NCBI GenBank assembly: GCA_005883175.1
Contig: VAYV01000120.1
Coordinates: forward strand, 1-5,263
Origin: Actinomycetota bacterium
GTDB lineage: Bacteria; Actinomycetota; AC-67
DNA: 5,263 bases
Reading direction: 5' to 3'
Shown here one piece after another: positions 1 to 5,263 of the stretch. Both the position numbers and the translations under genes were made by a program. The notes beneath the pieces are model-generated. The model was not told the origin of the DNA. It made no database searches and saw nothing but the letters and a program-made list of their open reading frames with translations. Each line of letters starts with the position of its first letter. The first letter of the stretch is position 1.

Positions 1-796
1 TGATCCCGAGCGCCGACGCCGCGATGTGCAGCCGCCCCCCGTTGATCCACTGCATCGCCGCGTAGAAGCCTTGACCTTCCTCACCCAAGACGTTGGACGC
101 CGGCACTTCCACGTTGTCGAAGGTCAGCTCCGCGGGAAGGTCGACCGTCGAGGCCGTGCGCTGCAGGCGCGTGACCTCGAATCCCGGCCAGCCCTTCTCG
201 ACGATGAACGCCGTGATCCCGCCGCGCGCGCCCTTCTCCATGTCGGTGACGGCGAAGACGACGGCGAAGTCGGCCTCAGCGCCGTGCGTGATGAAGTGCT
301 TGCGTCCGTTCAGGATATACACGCCGTTCTTCTGCTCCGCGCGCGTGCGGATCTGCGTCGCGTCCGAGCCCGCCTCCGGTTCGGTCAGCGCGAAGCACAT
401 CTCTTTCTCGGCGCGCATCAGTGGTTCCAGGTAGCGCTGCCGAAGGTCCTCAGACGCCACGCGGAAGATCGGCGTCGGCCCCTCCACCGACGCCAGCACA
501 CCACCGCGCGCCGCGAGGAACGACCCGTGCCGGTAGACCTCTTCGTGGATCAGGACCTGACCGAGGTACGAAAGCCCCGCTCCGCCGAGCTCCTCCGACA
601 TGTGCAGCTGATAGAAGCCGACCTCCGCCGACTTCCGGCGGATTTTCTTCTTCTCTTCTTCGGCGTTCGCGATCGCGCCCGTCTCTTGTAGCTCCTGCGC
701 GTACTTCGCCTCTGCCGGCTTGACTTCGCGCTCGATGAAGTCGCGGATCGACTGGCGCAGCTCGATCAGCTCGGACGGGATCTGGATCGCGCTCAT
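1..796 (-). CDS. Acyl-CoA dehydrogenase, C-terminal part cut off by the window edge
   Basis: FAD-dependent enzyme that oxidises an acyl-CoA to the trans-2-enoyl-CoA and passes electrons to ETF, in cytosolic fatty-acid or branched-acid catabolism. The 265 visible codons read as the N-terminal helical domain (about residues 5-130) and the middle beta domain (about 134-235). The family signature FALTEPEAGSD lies at 135-145, followed by GRKHFITHGAEADF at 164-177 and FDNVEVPASNVLG at 226-238. The C-terminal helical domain, which holds the catalytic Glu in most subfamilies, is beyond position 1, so substrate class cannot be judged. A lysine/glutamate-rich stretch (residues 46-55) precedes the conserved VGFYQLHMSEELGGAG (59-74), rather like the larger ACAD10/11-type members. 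The ATG at 796-794 is fixed by an AGGAGG four bases upstream. The gene follows Sat/CysC with an 8-base gap, so co-transcription is very likely. The family call is secure; the substrate is unknown. Confidence 0.93.
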   Translation of the reverse strand, partial: MSAIQIPSELIELRQSIRDFIEREVKPAEAKYAQELQETGAIANAEEEKKKIRRKSAEVGFYQLHMSEELGGAGLSYLGQVLIHEEVYRHGSFLAARGGVLASVEGPTPIFRVASEDLRQRYLEPLMRAEKEMCFALTEPEAGSDATQIRTRAEQKNGVYILNGRKHFITHGAEADFAVVFAVTDMEKGARGGITAFIVEKGWPGFEVTRLQRTASTVDLPAELTFDNVEVPASNVLGEEGQGFYAAMQWINGGRLHIAASALGI

Positions 797-800
797 GGAT

Positions 801-806
801 CCTCCT
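801..806 (-). promoter_or_regulatory. Shine-Dalgarno AGGAGG overlapping the upstream stop codon
   Basis: On the minus strand the Sat/CysC stop TAG (807-805) runs directly into AGGAGG, with a 4-base spacer to the ATG of the acyl-CoA dehydrogenase at 796. The shared bases suggest that ribosomes ending on Sat/CysC can re-initiate on the dehydrogenase. This site decides the dehydrogenase start. Confidence 0.8.
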
Positions 807-2343
807 ACGCCTGGTCGTTCTCCACCGGACCGATGTATCCCTCTTGCTCCAGGTGAAGGATGATCTGTTGGGCCGCCTCTTCAGGGGAAACGTCGACCGT
901 ATCGATGACGACTTCGGAGTCGTCGGGCGGCTCGTAGGGGTCCGAGATCCCCGTGAACTCCTTCACGATCCCCGCGCGCGCCTTCGCGTACAAGCCTTTC
1001 CGGTCGCGCGCCTCACAGGTCTCCAGCGACGTGGAGACGTGTACCAGGATGAACCCGCCGCCCTTCTCGACCATCGCGCGCACCGCTTTCCGCGTCGCGT
1101 CGTAGGGCGCGATCGGCGCGCACAAGGCGATGCCACCGTTCTTCGTCACTTCGCTCGCCACGAAGCCGATGCGCCGGATGTTGATGTCGCGGTGCTCGTG
1201 CGAAAAGCCCAACTCAGAAGAAAGGTGCTTGCGCACGATGTCTCCGTCGAGCAGCGTCACAGGACGCCCGCCGATCTCGAGCAGCTTCGACTGAAGCACG
1301 TTCGCGATCGTCGACTTCCCGGCGCCGGACAAGCCGGTGAAGAAGACGGTGAAGCCTTGGCGCGCGCGCGGTGGGTAGCTCCTGCGCAACTCTTCCGCGA
1401 CAGCGGGCGGCGTGAACCAGTGCGGAAGATCGCGTCCCTCGTTGAGGCGCCGGCGCTGCTCGGTTCCCGAGATGTTGAGCACCCGGACCCCTTCCGGCAC
1501 TTCGTCTTCGGGAACGTAGGTGTCGAGGTCTTCGACGTACACCATCTGACGGAACGGAACCATCGCGACGCCGAGCTCTTCCTCGTGCGCGCGCAGCATC
1601 TCCTGCGCGTCGTAGGGCTCGTAGAACGGCGCCCCGCTACGATCCGACCCCGGCCCGGCATGGTCACGCCCGACGATCAGATGCGTGCAGCCGTGATTCT
1701 TGCGGATGATCGCGTGCAGCAACACCTCGCGCGGACCGCCCATCCGCATCGCGAGCGGCAACAGGGACAGCATCGCCGTCCCGTGCGGGTACGACGACAT
1801 GATCGCGCGATAGCACCGCACCCGCGTGTAGTGGTCGACGTCGCCGGGCTTCGTCATGCCGACGACCGGATGCACCAGCAGCGACGCTTCGACCTCGCGC
1901 GCCGCGCGCAGCGTCAGCTCGAAGTGCGCGCGGTGCATCGGGTTGCGCGTCTGGAACGCGACGACCTTGCGCCACCCCGAGCGCGCGAACTGCTCGCGGA
2001 CCTCTTTCGGCGTCAGCCGCAGCTCTCGGTAGTCGTAGTGGGAGGGAAGCTGGATCCCTTCGAGCTCGCCGGCCAGGTACACCGGGTTCGTCCGGTGCAT
2101 CAGGTGCGCGACGCCCGGATGCGTATCGTCGTTCGTGCCGAAGACGGCCTGGGCCTCCAGCTCGAGGTCCGGCCGCCACACCTCGCTCACGTGCAAGGCG
2201 GCGAGCATGACACCTTCGGGATCGCGAAGCGCGAGGGTCCTGCCGCTCTCGACGGCCGCCGGCCCATGAATCCGCGCAGCGGCGAGAAGCCGCCCGACAG
2301 CAGCAGCTCGAGGTCGCAAAGCTGGCGCTCCGTCAGGTCCCAC
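805..2343 (-). CDS. sat/cysC: Sulfate adenylyltransferase / adenylylsulfate kinase fusion, main open frame (5' end lost to a frameshift)
   Basis: Fused enzyme that makes APS from sulfate and ATP, then phosphorylates APS to PAPS: cytosolic sulfate activation. In this 512-codon frame, homologous sequence starts only at about residue 29 (AAVESGRTLALRDPEG). Residues 1-27 are out-of-frame translation of the true N-terminal region, so the GTG at 2343 is probably not the natural start. ATP sulfurylase motifs are present: QTRNPMHRAH (131-140), HPVVGMTKPGD (158-168), GRDHAGPG (225-232) and ISGTEQRRRL (291-300). GRDHAGPG is followed by SDRSG, where I would expect KDS-like residues. The APS kinase follows, with P-loop GLSGAGKST (337-345), LDGDIVRKHLSSELGFS (365-381), HRDINIRRIGFVA (384-396) and KGLYAKARAG (449-458). 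These catalytic parts look intact. Joined to the detached N-terminal piece the protein would be about 546 residues, against roughly 570-580 for bifunctional relatives. It is followed by the acyl-CoA dehydrogenase after 8 bases. Confidence 0.88.
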   Translation of the reverse strand: MGPDGAPALRPRAAAVGRLLAAARIHGPAAVESGRTLALRDPEGVMLAALHVSEVWRPDLELEAQAVFGTNDDTHPGVAHLMHRTNPVYLAGELEGIQLPSHYDYRELRLTPKEVREQFARSGWRKVVAFQTRNPMHRAHFELTLRAAREVEASLLVHPVVGMTKPGDVDHYTRVRCYRAIMSSYPHGTAMLSLLPLAMRMGGPREVLLHAIIRKNHGCTHLIVGRDHAGPGSDRSGAPFYEPYDAQEMLRAHEEELGVAMVPFRQMVYVEDLDTYVPEDEVPEGVRVLNISGTEQRRRLNEGRDLPHWFTPPAVAEELRRSYPPRARQGFTVFFTGLSGAGKSTIANVLQSKLLEIGGRPVTLLDGDIVRKHLSSELGFSHEHRDINIRRIGFVASEVTKNGGIALCAPIAPYDATRKAVRAMVEKGGGFILVHVSTSLETCEARDRKGLYAKARAGIVKEFTGISDPYEPPDDSEVVIDTVDVSPEEAAQQIILHLEQEGYIGPVENDQA

Positions 2344-2444
2344 GACACCCAGTCGGACGACTGCTTCTTCAGATCGGCTGCGCGCTCATCGTCGACGATG
2401 CCGTCGACGAGCACACCACCGTGAGGTTCGACCAGATGCGTCAC
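2187..2444 (-). pseudogene. sat/cysC: Detached N-terminal piece of the Sat/CysC gene, frameshifted
   Basis: This frame starts with GTG at 2444-2442, six bases after GAGAGG (2456-2451), and reads like the true N-terminus of the ATP sulfurylase: LVEPHGGVLVD (residues 4-14), DWVSWDLTERQLCDLELL (31-48) and SGGFSPLRGFMG (50-61). After Gly61 it loses similarity and stops at 2187 after 85 codons. Family-like sequence resumes at about 2259 in another frame. Relatives carry some 33 more residues here, from memory an EADY...MRLADGTLWPxPITLDV-like segment of the N-terminal domain. The damage is therefore a deletion of about 100 bases, with length 1 modulo 3, not a single-base slip. If real, translation from the natural start gives only a short peptide and the enzyme is lost unless internal restart rescues it. 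An assembly or sequencing error is the main alternative. Confidence 0.82.
2254..2264. repeat. GC-only inverted repeat at the Sat/CysC break point
   Basis: GGCCG-C-CGGCC on the plus strand: two 5-base arms around one centre base. The switch between the two Sat/CysC frames falls between about 2250 and 2264, that is within or at the edge of this element. Such sequence favours slippage, deletion or a wrong assembly join. Confidence 0.6.
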
Positions 2445-2450
2445 GTTGGA

Positions 2451-2456
2451 CCTCTC
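2451..2456 (-). promoter_or_regulatory. Shine-Dalgarno GAGAGG of the Sat/CysC gene
   Basis: Minus-strand GAGAGG with a 6-base spacer to the GTG at 2444. It supports that GTG as the natural start, and supports reading 2187-2444 as the true 5' end of the Sat/CysC gene. Confidence 0.6.
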
Positions 2457-2489
2457 GCGATTGGGGCCCGCGGAAGAGGCGGGGATGGG

Positions 2490-2519
2490 ATTATCGCAGC
2501 AGCGCGCGCGCCAAGCGAA
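2490..2519 (-). promoter_or_regulatory. Possible internal promoter before Sat/CysC
   Basis: In the 78-base gap between the alpha/beta hydrolase stop and the Sat/CysC GTG, the minus strand shows GATAAT (2495-2490, five of six bases of the -10 consensus). An 18-base spacer separates it from a weak TTCGCT (2519-2514). Transcription would begin near 2483, giving a leader of about 40 bases. This AT-containing patch stands out in GC-rich surroundings. The -35 is poor, so the call is tentative. Confidence 0.35.
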
Positions 2520-2522
2520 CCG

Positions 2523-3287
2523 TCAGCCGGTGGTCCGCAGGAATTCCTCGATGTGGTCGGCCAGCTCCTCGTGCGCGTGGAACGGGATCTCGCGCGGCGC
2601 ATCGAACACTTCGAGCACTCCGTGCGGCAGGCTTTCGGCCAGCCACTGCGCCGCTTCGAACGGGACCAGGCGGTCCTCCCGCATGTGCACGATCAGCGTC
2701 GGCGGCGTGACCTTTGGAAGGAAGTGACGAAGGTCTTCGTCGCGTGTCCGCCGCAAGATATCGAGCGCCCTTTCCCGCCCCGCCGCTTCCCAGTCTTCGT
2801 TCATCGCGAGCGACGCACCCGGCGGCGGCTCGTTCGACGATTCGAGCTTCCCGAACGCCGCGTCCCATGCGCCGTCGTTCAGCCCGTAGGGCCACTCGGG
2901 GCCGGCACGCCACCGTGGCGTCCCGCCGATGCAGATGACCGCGCGCACCAGCTTCGGGAAGTGGCCGGCGAAGTGCATCGCCACCTGCGATCCGCGCACG
3001 CCGTGGCCGAGCATCACGACGCCGTCCAACGATAAGGCATCGAACATCCCGGCCAGGTCGCGCGAATCGCGCGCGGTCGTGTAGGGGGGTCCCGGCTTGT
3101 CCGACGCGCCGGTCCCGCGCCGGTCGTACAACAGGATGCGATGCTGCTGGGCCAGCCGACGGACGAGCGCGCTCGCACGCATCGAGCGAGACGACAAGAA
3201 CCACTGCGGTACGACGAGGATCGTCGGTTCGCCGGAGCCGAGCTCGTCCCACGCGAGCTCGATGTCGTGCGCCTTGACGCGGTTCAT
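2523..3287 (-). CDS. Alpha/beta-hydrolase-fold protein lacking the usual nucleophile serine
   Basis: A 254-residue cytosolic protein of normal length for a single alpha/beta hydrolase domain, with no signal peptide or membrane segment. The fold is recognisable from ILVVPQWFLSSRSM (23-36, oxyanion region), LLYDRRGTGASDKPG (52-66), VVMLGHGVRGS (90-100, nucleophile elbow), VRAVICIGG (114-122) and TLIVHMREDRLVPFEAA (197-213), where Asp205 fits the triad acid. The elbow should read G-x-S-x-G but reads G94-H95-G96-V97-R98, so the serine is a glycine (codon 3002-3000). Near the C-terminus the usual catalytic His position aligns best with Phe236; His237 and His239 are adjacent. The protein may therefore be catalytically inactive, a binding protein, or use other chemistry. 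The RRGTGASD strand resembles hydrolase domains linked to adenylate cyclases, but no cyclase domain is present here. The ATG overlaps the amidohydrolase stop (ATGA), with no clear Shine-Dalgarno, implying coupled translation. Substrate unknown. Confidence 0.85.
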   Translation of the reverse strand: MNRVKAHDIELAWDELGSGEPTILVVPQWFLSSRSMRASALVRRLAQQHRILLYDRRGTGASDKPGPPYTTARDSRDLAGMFDALSLDGVVMLGHGVRGSQVAMHFAGHFPKLVRAVICIGGTPRWRAGPEWPYGLNDGAWDAAFGKLESSNEPPPGASLAMNEDWEAAGRERALDILRRTRDEDLRHFLPKVTPPTLIVHMREDRLVPFEAAQWLAESLPHGVLEVFDAPREIPFHAHEELADHIEEFLRTTG

Positions 3288-4477
3288 CGCCGATCGATGA
3301 CGATACGCCCGTTCTGCACGACGAGCGCAACGCGCGCGTAGGCACCGACGTCGGTGAGCGGGTCGCCGTCGAGTAGGACGAAGTCGGCGATCTTGCCGGC
3401 CTCGAGCGAGCCGATGTCTCCCAGGCCGAGCAGCTGCGCCGCGTCGCGTGTGGCCGACATCAAGATGCGCTCGAGCCCCATCCCCGATTCGTGCATGAGC
3501 TTTAGCTCGTGGGAGAGTCCGCCGTGCAGGTTGTACGGCGTGCCCGCATCCGTCCCGCTGGCGATGCGGGTGCCGAGGTCGAGCGCCCGCCGGAACGACC
3601 CTCTCTGAGCCGTCATCACTTCGAGCGACTTGTCCACTGCGTACTGGGGTGCCTCATTACCGCCGCTCGCGATCCGTTCCGGCGCGGACAACGTCGCGAC
3701 GAGCCACGTCGGGTTGCCGATCATCTCGCCGATGACCGGGTCCGACAGGAAGCAGCCGTGTTCGATCGAATCGACACCGGCGTCGACGGCCGCCGCGATC
3801 CCCTCGGCACCGATCGCGTGCGCCGCCGCGCGCAATCCAAGGCGGTGCGCTTCTTCGACGGCCGCGTGAAGCTGCTCGGGCGGGAACGACGACTGTTGCG
3901 CGCCGATCCCCGGGGTCAGGACCCCGCCGGTCGCGACCAGCTTGATCACCGTCGCACCCGCCTCGTGCAGCGACTGGATCGCCTTGACCATCTCGCCTAC
4001 CGAGGCGATCTCGCGGCCGATGAAGTGCGCGTGCCCGCCGGGAACCGTCAGCACCTGGACGGAGGTCAGGATGCGCGCGCCCTTCAGCGCGCCAGACGCT
4101 TGCGCGCGCGCAGCTTCCACGGTGGCCGACCCGACCCCCCCGAGGTCGCGCACCGTCGTGATGCCGGCCTCGAGCGCGCGCAGCGCGGCCTCGGCGCACC
4201 GATCGCGCGCCTGTTGCGCAGACAAAGACTGGGCGTCGGCGGCGAAGTCGGGGCTGCCGTTGGAGCACAGGTGGACGTGCGCGTCGATCAAGCCCGGGAT
4301 GAGCGTGCGCCCGGCAGCATCGACCGCATCGGGCAACGCGTCGAACCCGCGCGCGCCGCCGGCCGGCCCCGCGTACATCACCCGGCCGTCTTGCGCGACC
4401 AACACGGCCTCGTCGATCGCATCGAGGCCGCGGCCGTCGTACAAGCGCGCGCCGCGAACCACCAATGTGTCCGACAT
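3284..4477 (-). CDS. Metal-dependent amidohydrolase, imidazolonepropionase/prolidase-like (COG1228 type)
   Basis: A 397-residue TIM-barrel hydrolase of the amidohydrolase superfamily, full length for the group. A small beta-sandwich is built from both ends: VRGARLYDGRG (7-17) and KIADFVLLDGDPLTDV (362-377). Between them lie the barrel metal ligands: His67 and His69 in DAHVHL, Lys179 in VIKLVATGGV (candidate carboxylated lysine), His220 in AAHAIG, His240 in IEHG and Asp310 in GTDAGTP. GGHAHF (147-152) is also typical of this subgroup. The ligand set suggests a binuclear zinc-type site that cleaves an amide or peptide bond, as in Xaa-Pro or Xaa-Arg dipeptidase-like relatives; the substrate cannot be read from sequence. 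No signal peptide is seen, so it is probably cytosolic. The ATG at 4477 is the only reasonable start, although the nearest purine run (GGGGAAG, 4495-4489) is 11 bases away. It is the first protein gene after tRNA-Leu and overlaps the hydrolase gene by 4 bases. Confidence 0.92.
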   Translation of the reverse strand: MSDTLVVRGARLYDGRGLDAIDEAVLVAQDGRVMYAGPAGGARGFDALPDAVDAAGRTLIPGLIDAHVHLCSNGSPDFAADAQSLSAQQARDRCAEAALRALEAGITTVRDLGGVGSATVEAARAQASGALKGARILTSVQVLTVPGGHAHFIGREIASVGEMVKAIQSLHEAGATVIKLVATGGVLTPGIGAQQSSFPPEQLHAAVEEAHRLGLRAAAHAIGAEGIAAAVDAGVDSIEHGCFLSDPVIGEMIGNPTWLVATLSAPERIASGGNEAPQYAVDKSLEVMTAQRGSFRRALDLGTRIASGTDAGTPYNLHGGLSHELKLMHESGMGLERILMSATRDAAQLLGLGDIGSLEAGKIADFVLLDGDPLTDVGAYARVALVVQNGRIVIDRR

Positions 4478-4499
4478 GGCGCGAGCATCTTCCCCGTGT

Positions 4500-4525
4500 T
4501 CACGTGATCCCGCAAAAGCACGTGA
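4500..4525. repeat. Two CACGTGA repeats upstream of the amidohydrolase
   Basis: CACGTGA occurs at 4501-4507 (within the 8-base palindrome TCACGTGA, 4500-4507) and again at 4519-4525, 18 bases apart as direct repeats with palindromic CACGTG cores. They fill the space between the tRNA hairpin and the amidohydrolase start, and the second overlaps the hairpin foot. They could be paired operator half-sites, but chance is not excluded. Confidence 0.3.
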
Positions 4526-4549
4526 GCCCCTCGAACATCGAGGGGCTCA
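4523..4549 (-). terminator. Hairpin terminator after tRNA-Leu
   Basis: An 11-base-pair perfect stem (4523-4533 with 4539-4549) around the loop 4534-4538. It begins 6 bases past the tRNA 3' end in the direction of transcription. On the minus strand it is followed, after a few bases, by a short TTTT (in GTGCTTTTGC) rather than a long U-tract. It probably ends or attenuates the tRNA transcript, and read-through into the amidohydrolase is possible. The stem is nearly symmetrical, but no plus-strand gene needs it. Confidence 0.75.
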
Positions 4550-4555
4550 ACCGAG

Positions 4556-4640
4556 TGGGGGACCGGGGATTTGAACCCCGATGAGCGTAAGCTCACACGG
4601 ACCTGAACCGTGCGCGTCTGCCATGTTCCGCCAGTCCCCC
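4556..4640 (-). tRNA. tRNA-Leu (anticodon CAG)
   Basis: An 85-base class II tRNA on the minus strand. The acceptor stem GGGGGAC (4640-4634) pairs fully with GTCCCCC (4563-4557), followed by discriminator A at 4556. The anticodon stem CACGG/CCGTG encloses the loop TTCAGGT (4607-4601), with anticodon CAG at 4605-4603, reading CUG. A long variable arm (TGAGC-TTAC-GCTCA) and the leucine-type D-arm TGGCGGAACATGGCAGACGC support leucine. The T arm is CGGGG-TTCAAAT-CCCCG. CCA is not encoded, so a CCA-adding enzyme is needed. CUG is a heavily used codon in GC-rich genomes, so this is probably an important isoacceptor. A hairpin terminator follows and fhaA lies divergently upstream. Confidence 0.96.
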
Positions 4641-4670
4641 GCGTACACATCCCGGGTAGGCGGAACCGCG

Positions 4671-4699
4671 AGTTTACCAGCCTGCGGAACGAGGGTAAG
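4671..4699 (-). promoter_or_regulatory. Possible promoter for tRNA-Leu
   Basis: The minus strand has TAAACT (4676-4671), fitting the TAnnnT -10 pattern. A 17-base spacer separates it from a weak -35, CTTACC (4699-4694). Transcription would start near 4664, giving a short pre-tRNA leader of about 24 bases. It is the best candidate in the 134-base intergenic region, but only by pattern. Confidence 0.35.
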
Positions 4700-4734
4700 C
4701 GGTGCGAGCACGCCGGTTGACCAGCGCCAGCAGT

Positions 4735-4740
4735 TAGAAT
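4735..4740 (+). promoter_or_regulatory. Possible -10 element of the fhaA promoter
   Basis: TAGAAT on the plus strand matches the TAnnnT -10 seen in many actinobacterial promoters and lies 34 bases before the fhaA GTG, giving a leader near 28 bases. A TTGACC at 4717-4722 lies only 12 bases upstream, too close to be its normal -35 partner. Confidence 0.35.
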
Positions 4741-4763
4741 CACCCCGTCACGGCCGTCGAGCC

Positions 4764-4768
4764 GGGAG
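4764..4768 (+). promoter_or_regulatory. Shine-Dalgarno GGGAG of fhaA
   Basis: GGGAG with a 6-base spacer to the GTG at 4775. It decides the GTG as start; no upstream in-frame start has a comparable site. Confidence 0.6.
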
Positions 4769-4774
4769 TCACCT

Positions 4775-5263
4775 GTGAGCTTCCTCCGCGGATTCGAAAA
4801 GCGCCTCGAAGGTCTGGTCGAGGGCTTCTTTGCGCGCGCGCTCCCCGGCGGGGGCGTCCAACCGGTCGAGCTGGGCAAACGCATGGTGCGCGCGATGGAA
4901 GAGGAAAAGACGGCCGCCGCCAGCGGGGCGACGTATGTGCCGAACGCCTTCGAGTTCAACCTCTCGAACAAGGACTTCGAACGGCTGAGCCAGATCTCCT
5001 CGACCCTGCGGAAGGAACTTTCGGCCGTAGCCAGGCGCGCGGCCGCAAGCGAGGGTTGGCGCATGGTCGGACCTCCCGAGATCCACATCACGGAAGATGC
5101 AACGTTCAAAGCCGGGACCTTCGGGATCGCCGCCCAGTTCGTCGAGTCGGCGATGCCCGAGGCGGAAGCCGGTCCTCAGACCCAGCTCATCCAGATGTCG
5201 CTCGACGCCGACGCGGAGCTCGTCCAGCTCGGGAAGACCAGCCGCACGTGGCCACTCTCGAAG
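4775..5263 (+). CDS. fhaA: FhaA-type protein, DUF3662 domain, cut off by the window edge before its FHA domain
   Basis: The 163 visible codons match the N-terminal FhaA/DUF3662 domain. FLRGFEKRLEGLVEGFFARA (3-22) is the hallmark opening helix, followed by VQPVELGKRMVRAMEEEK (28-45), TYVPNAFEFNLSNKDFERL (53-71), a helix to about residue 92, and WRMVGPPEIHI (95-105). From about residue 148 (AELVQLGKTSRTWPLSK) the sequence resembles the first strand of the expected C-terminal FHA phosphothreonine-binding domain, which lies mostly beyond 5263. In mycobacteria FhaA is cytosolic, is linked to Ser/Thr kinase signalling, and binds the phosphorylated pseudokinase part of MviN/MurJ in peptidoglycan synthesis. 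In actinobacteria it usually heads the fhaA-fhaB-pstP-rodA-pbpA-pknA-pknB cluster, so those genes may follow downstream (inference). The linker is unusually short; many homologues have a long, low-complexity linker. Start is GTG, with GGGAG six bases upstream. Confidence 0.9.
   Translation, partial: MSFLRGFEKRLEGLVEGFFARALPGGGVQPVELGKRMVRAMEEEKTAAASGATYVPNAFEFNLSNKDFERLSQISSTLRKELSAVARRAAASEGWRMVGPPEIHITEDATFKAGTFGIAAQFVESAMPEAEAGPQTQLIQMSLDADAELVQLGKTSRTWPLSK

Noticed and set aside
26..691. Plus-strand open frame of 221 codons at the left edge
   Set aside because: It is antisense to the acyl-CoA dehydrogenase, whose signature motifs are on the minus strand. No domain is seen in it.
2257..2264. 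Programmed ribosomal frameshifting in Sat/CysC
   Set aside because: No slippery heptamer is evident, and a simple shift would not restore the roughly 33 missing residues. Deletion or assembly error fits better.
844..2424. Long plus-strand open frame of 526 codons opposite Sat/CysC
   Set aside because: Its translation is arginine/histidine-rich with no family resemblance, and it lies wholly opposite a gene with clear motifs. It is a high-GC antisense shadow.
3509..4507. Plus-strand open frame of 332 codons opposite the amidohydrolase
   Set aside because: It is low-complexity Arg/Asp/Gly-rich and antisense to a fully motif-supported enzyme. The codon pattern is that of a shadow frame.
4717..4740. 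TTGACC plus TAGAAT as a complete -35/-10 promoter
   Set aside because: The spacer is only 12 bases, too short for sigma70-type recognition. Only the -10-like TAGAAT is retained as a candidate.
4378..5109. Minus-strand open frame of 243 codons running from opposite fhaA through the tRNA into the amidohydrolase start
   Set aside because: It crosses a well-formed tRNA gene and opposes the DUF3662 coding frame; no recognisable protein.
1..5263. CRISPR arrays, insertion sequences, phage genes or attachment sites, including integration at the tRNA
   Set aside because: No spaced repeats, transposase or integrase frames were seen, and no duplicated tRNA 3' end was found in the window.

Overview
This 5.3 kb GC-rich window looks like chromosome from an actinobacterium or a close high-GC relative. 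The best lineage evidence is the right end. A divergently transcribed gene there encodes an FhaA-type (DUF3662) protein, a family typical of Actinomycetota, and it sits next to a tRNA-Leu(CAG). From memory, the same pairing of leuT with fhaA occurs in Mycobacterium tuberculosis. The tRNA has no encoded CCA tail. Initiation uses ATG and GTG, and nearly all space is coding.

Layout. Everything from 1 to 4640 is on the minus strand, so it is read right to left. First comes tRNA-Leu (4640-4556), followed within 10 bases by a strong hairpin (4549-4523). Next are a metal-dependent amidohydrolase (4477-3284), an alpha/beta-hydrolase-fold protein that overlaps it by 4 bases (3287-2523), a fused sulfate adenylyltransferase/APS kinase (2444-805) and an acyl-CoA dehydrogenase that runs off the left edge (796-1). 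The FhaA gene starts on the plus strand at 4775 and runs off the right edge. The 134 bases between tRNA and fhaA hold the two divergent promoters.

How the genes fit together. Spacing suggests two translationally linked pairs: amidohydrolase with alpha/beta hydrolase (ATGA overlap), and Sat/CysC with acyl-CoA dehydrogenase (the stop codon is part of the next Shine-Dalgarno). A 78-base gap between the pairs carries a possible internal promoter. I cannot name one pathway for the four genes. Sulfate activation to PAPS, acyl-CoA oxidation and two hydrolases could be a small catabolic or sulfur-linked cluster, or simply neighbours.

Oddities. (1) The Sat/CysC reading frame is broken near 2250-2264. 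About 33 family-conserved residues appear to be missing and the frame shifts, exactly inside a GC-only inverted repeat. This is either a real pseudogenising deletion or an assembly error. (2) The alpha/beta hydrolase has Gly where the nucleophilic Ser belongs and lacks a clear triad His. (3) No TA dinucleotide, hence no sigma70-type -10, occurs between the tRNA 3' end and the amidohydrolase start, so read-through from the tRNA is possible. I found no CRISPR array, insertion sequence or clearly new system.
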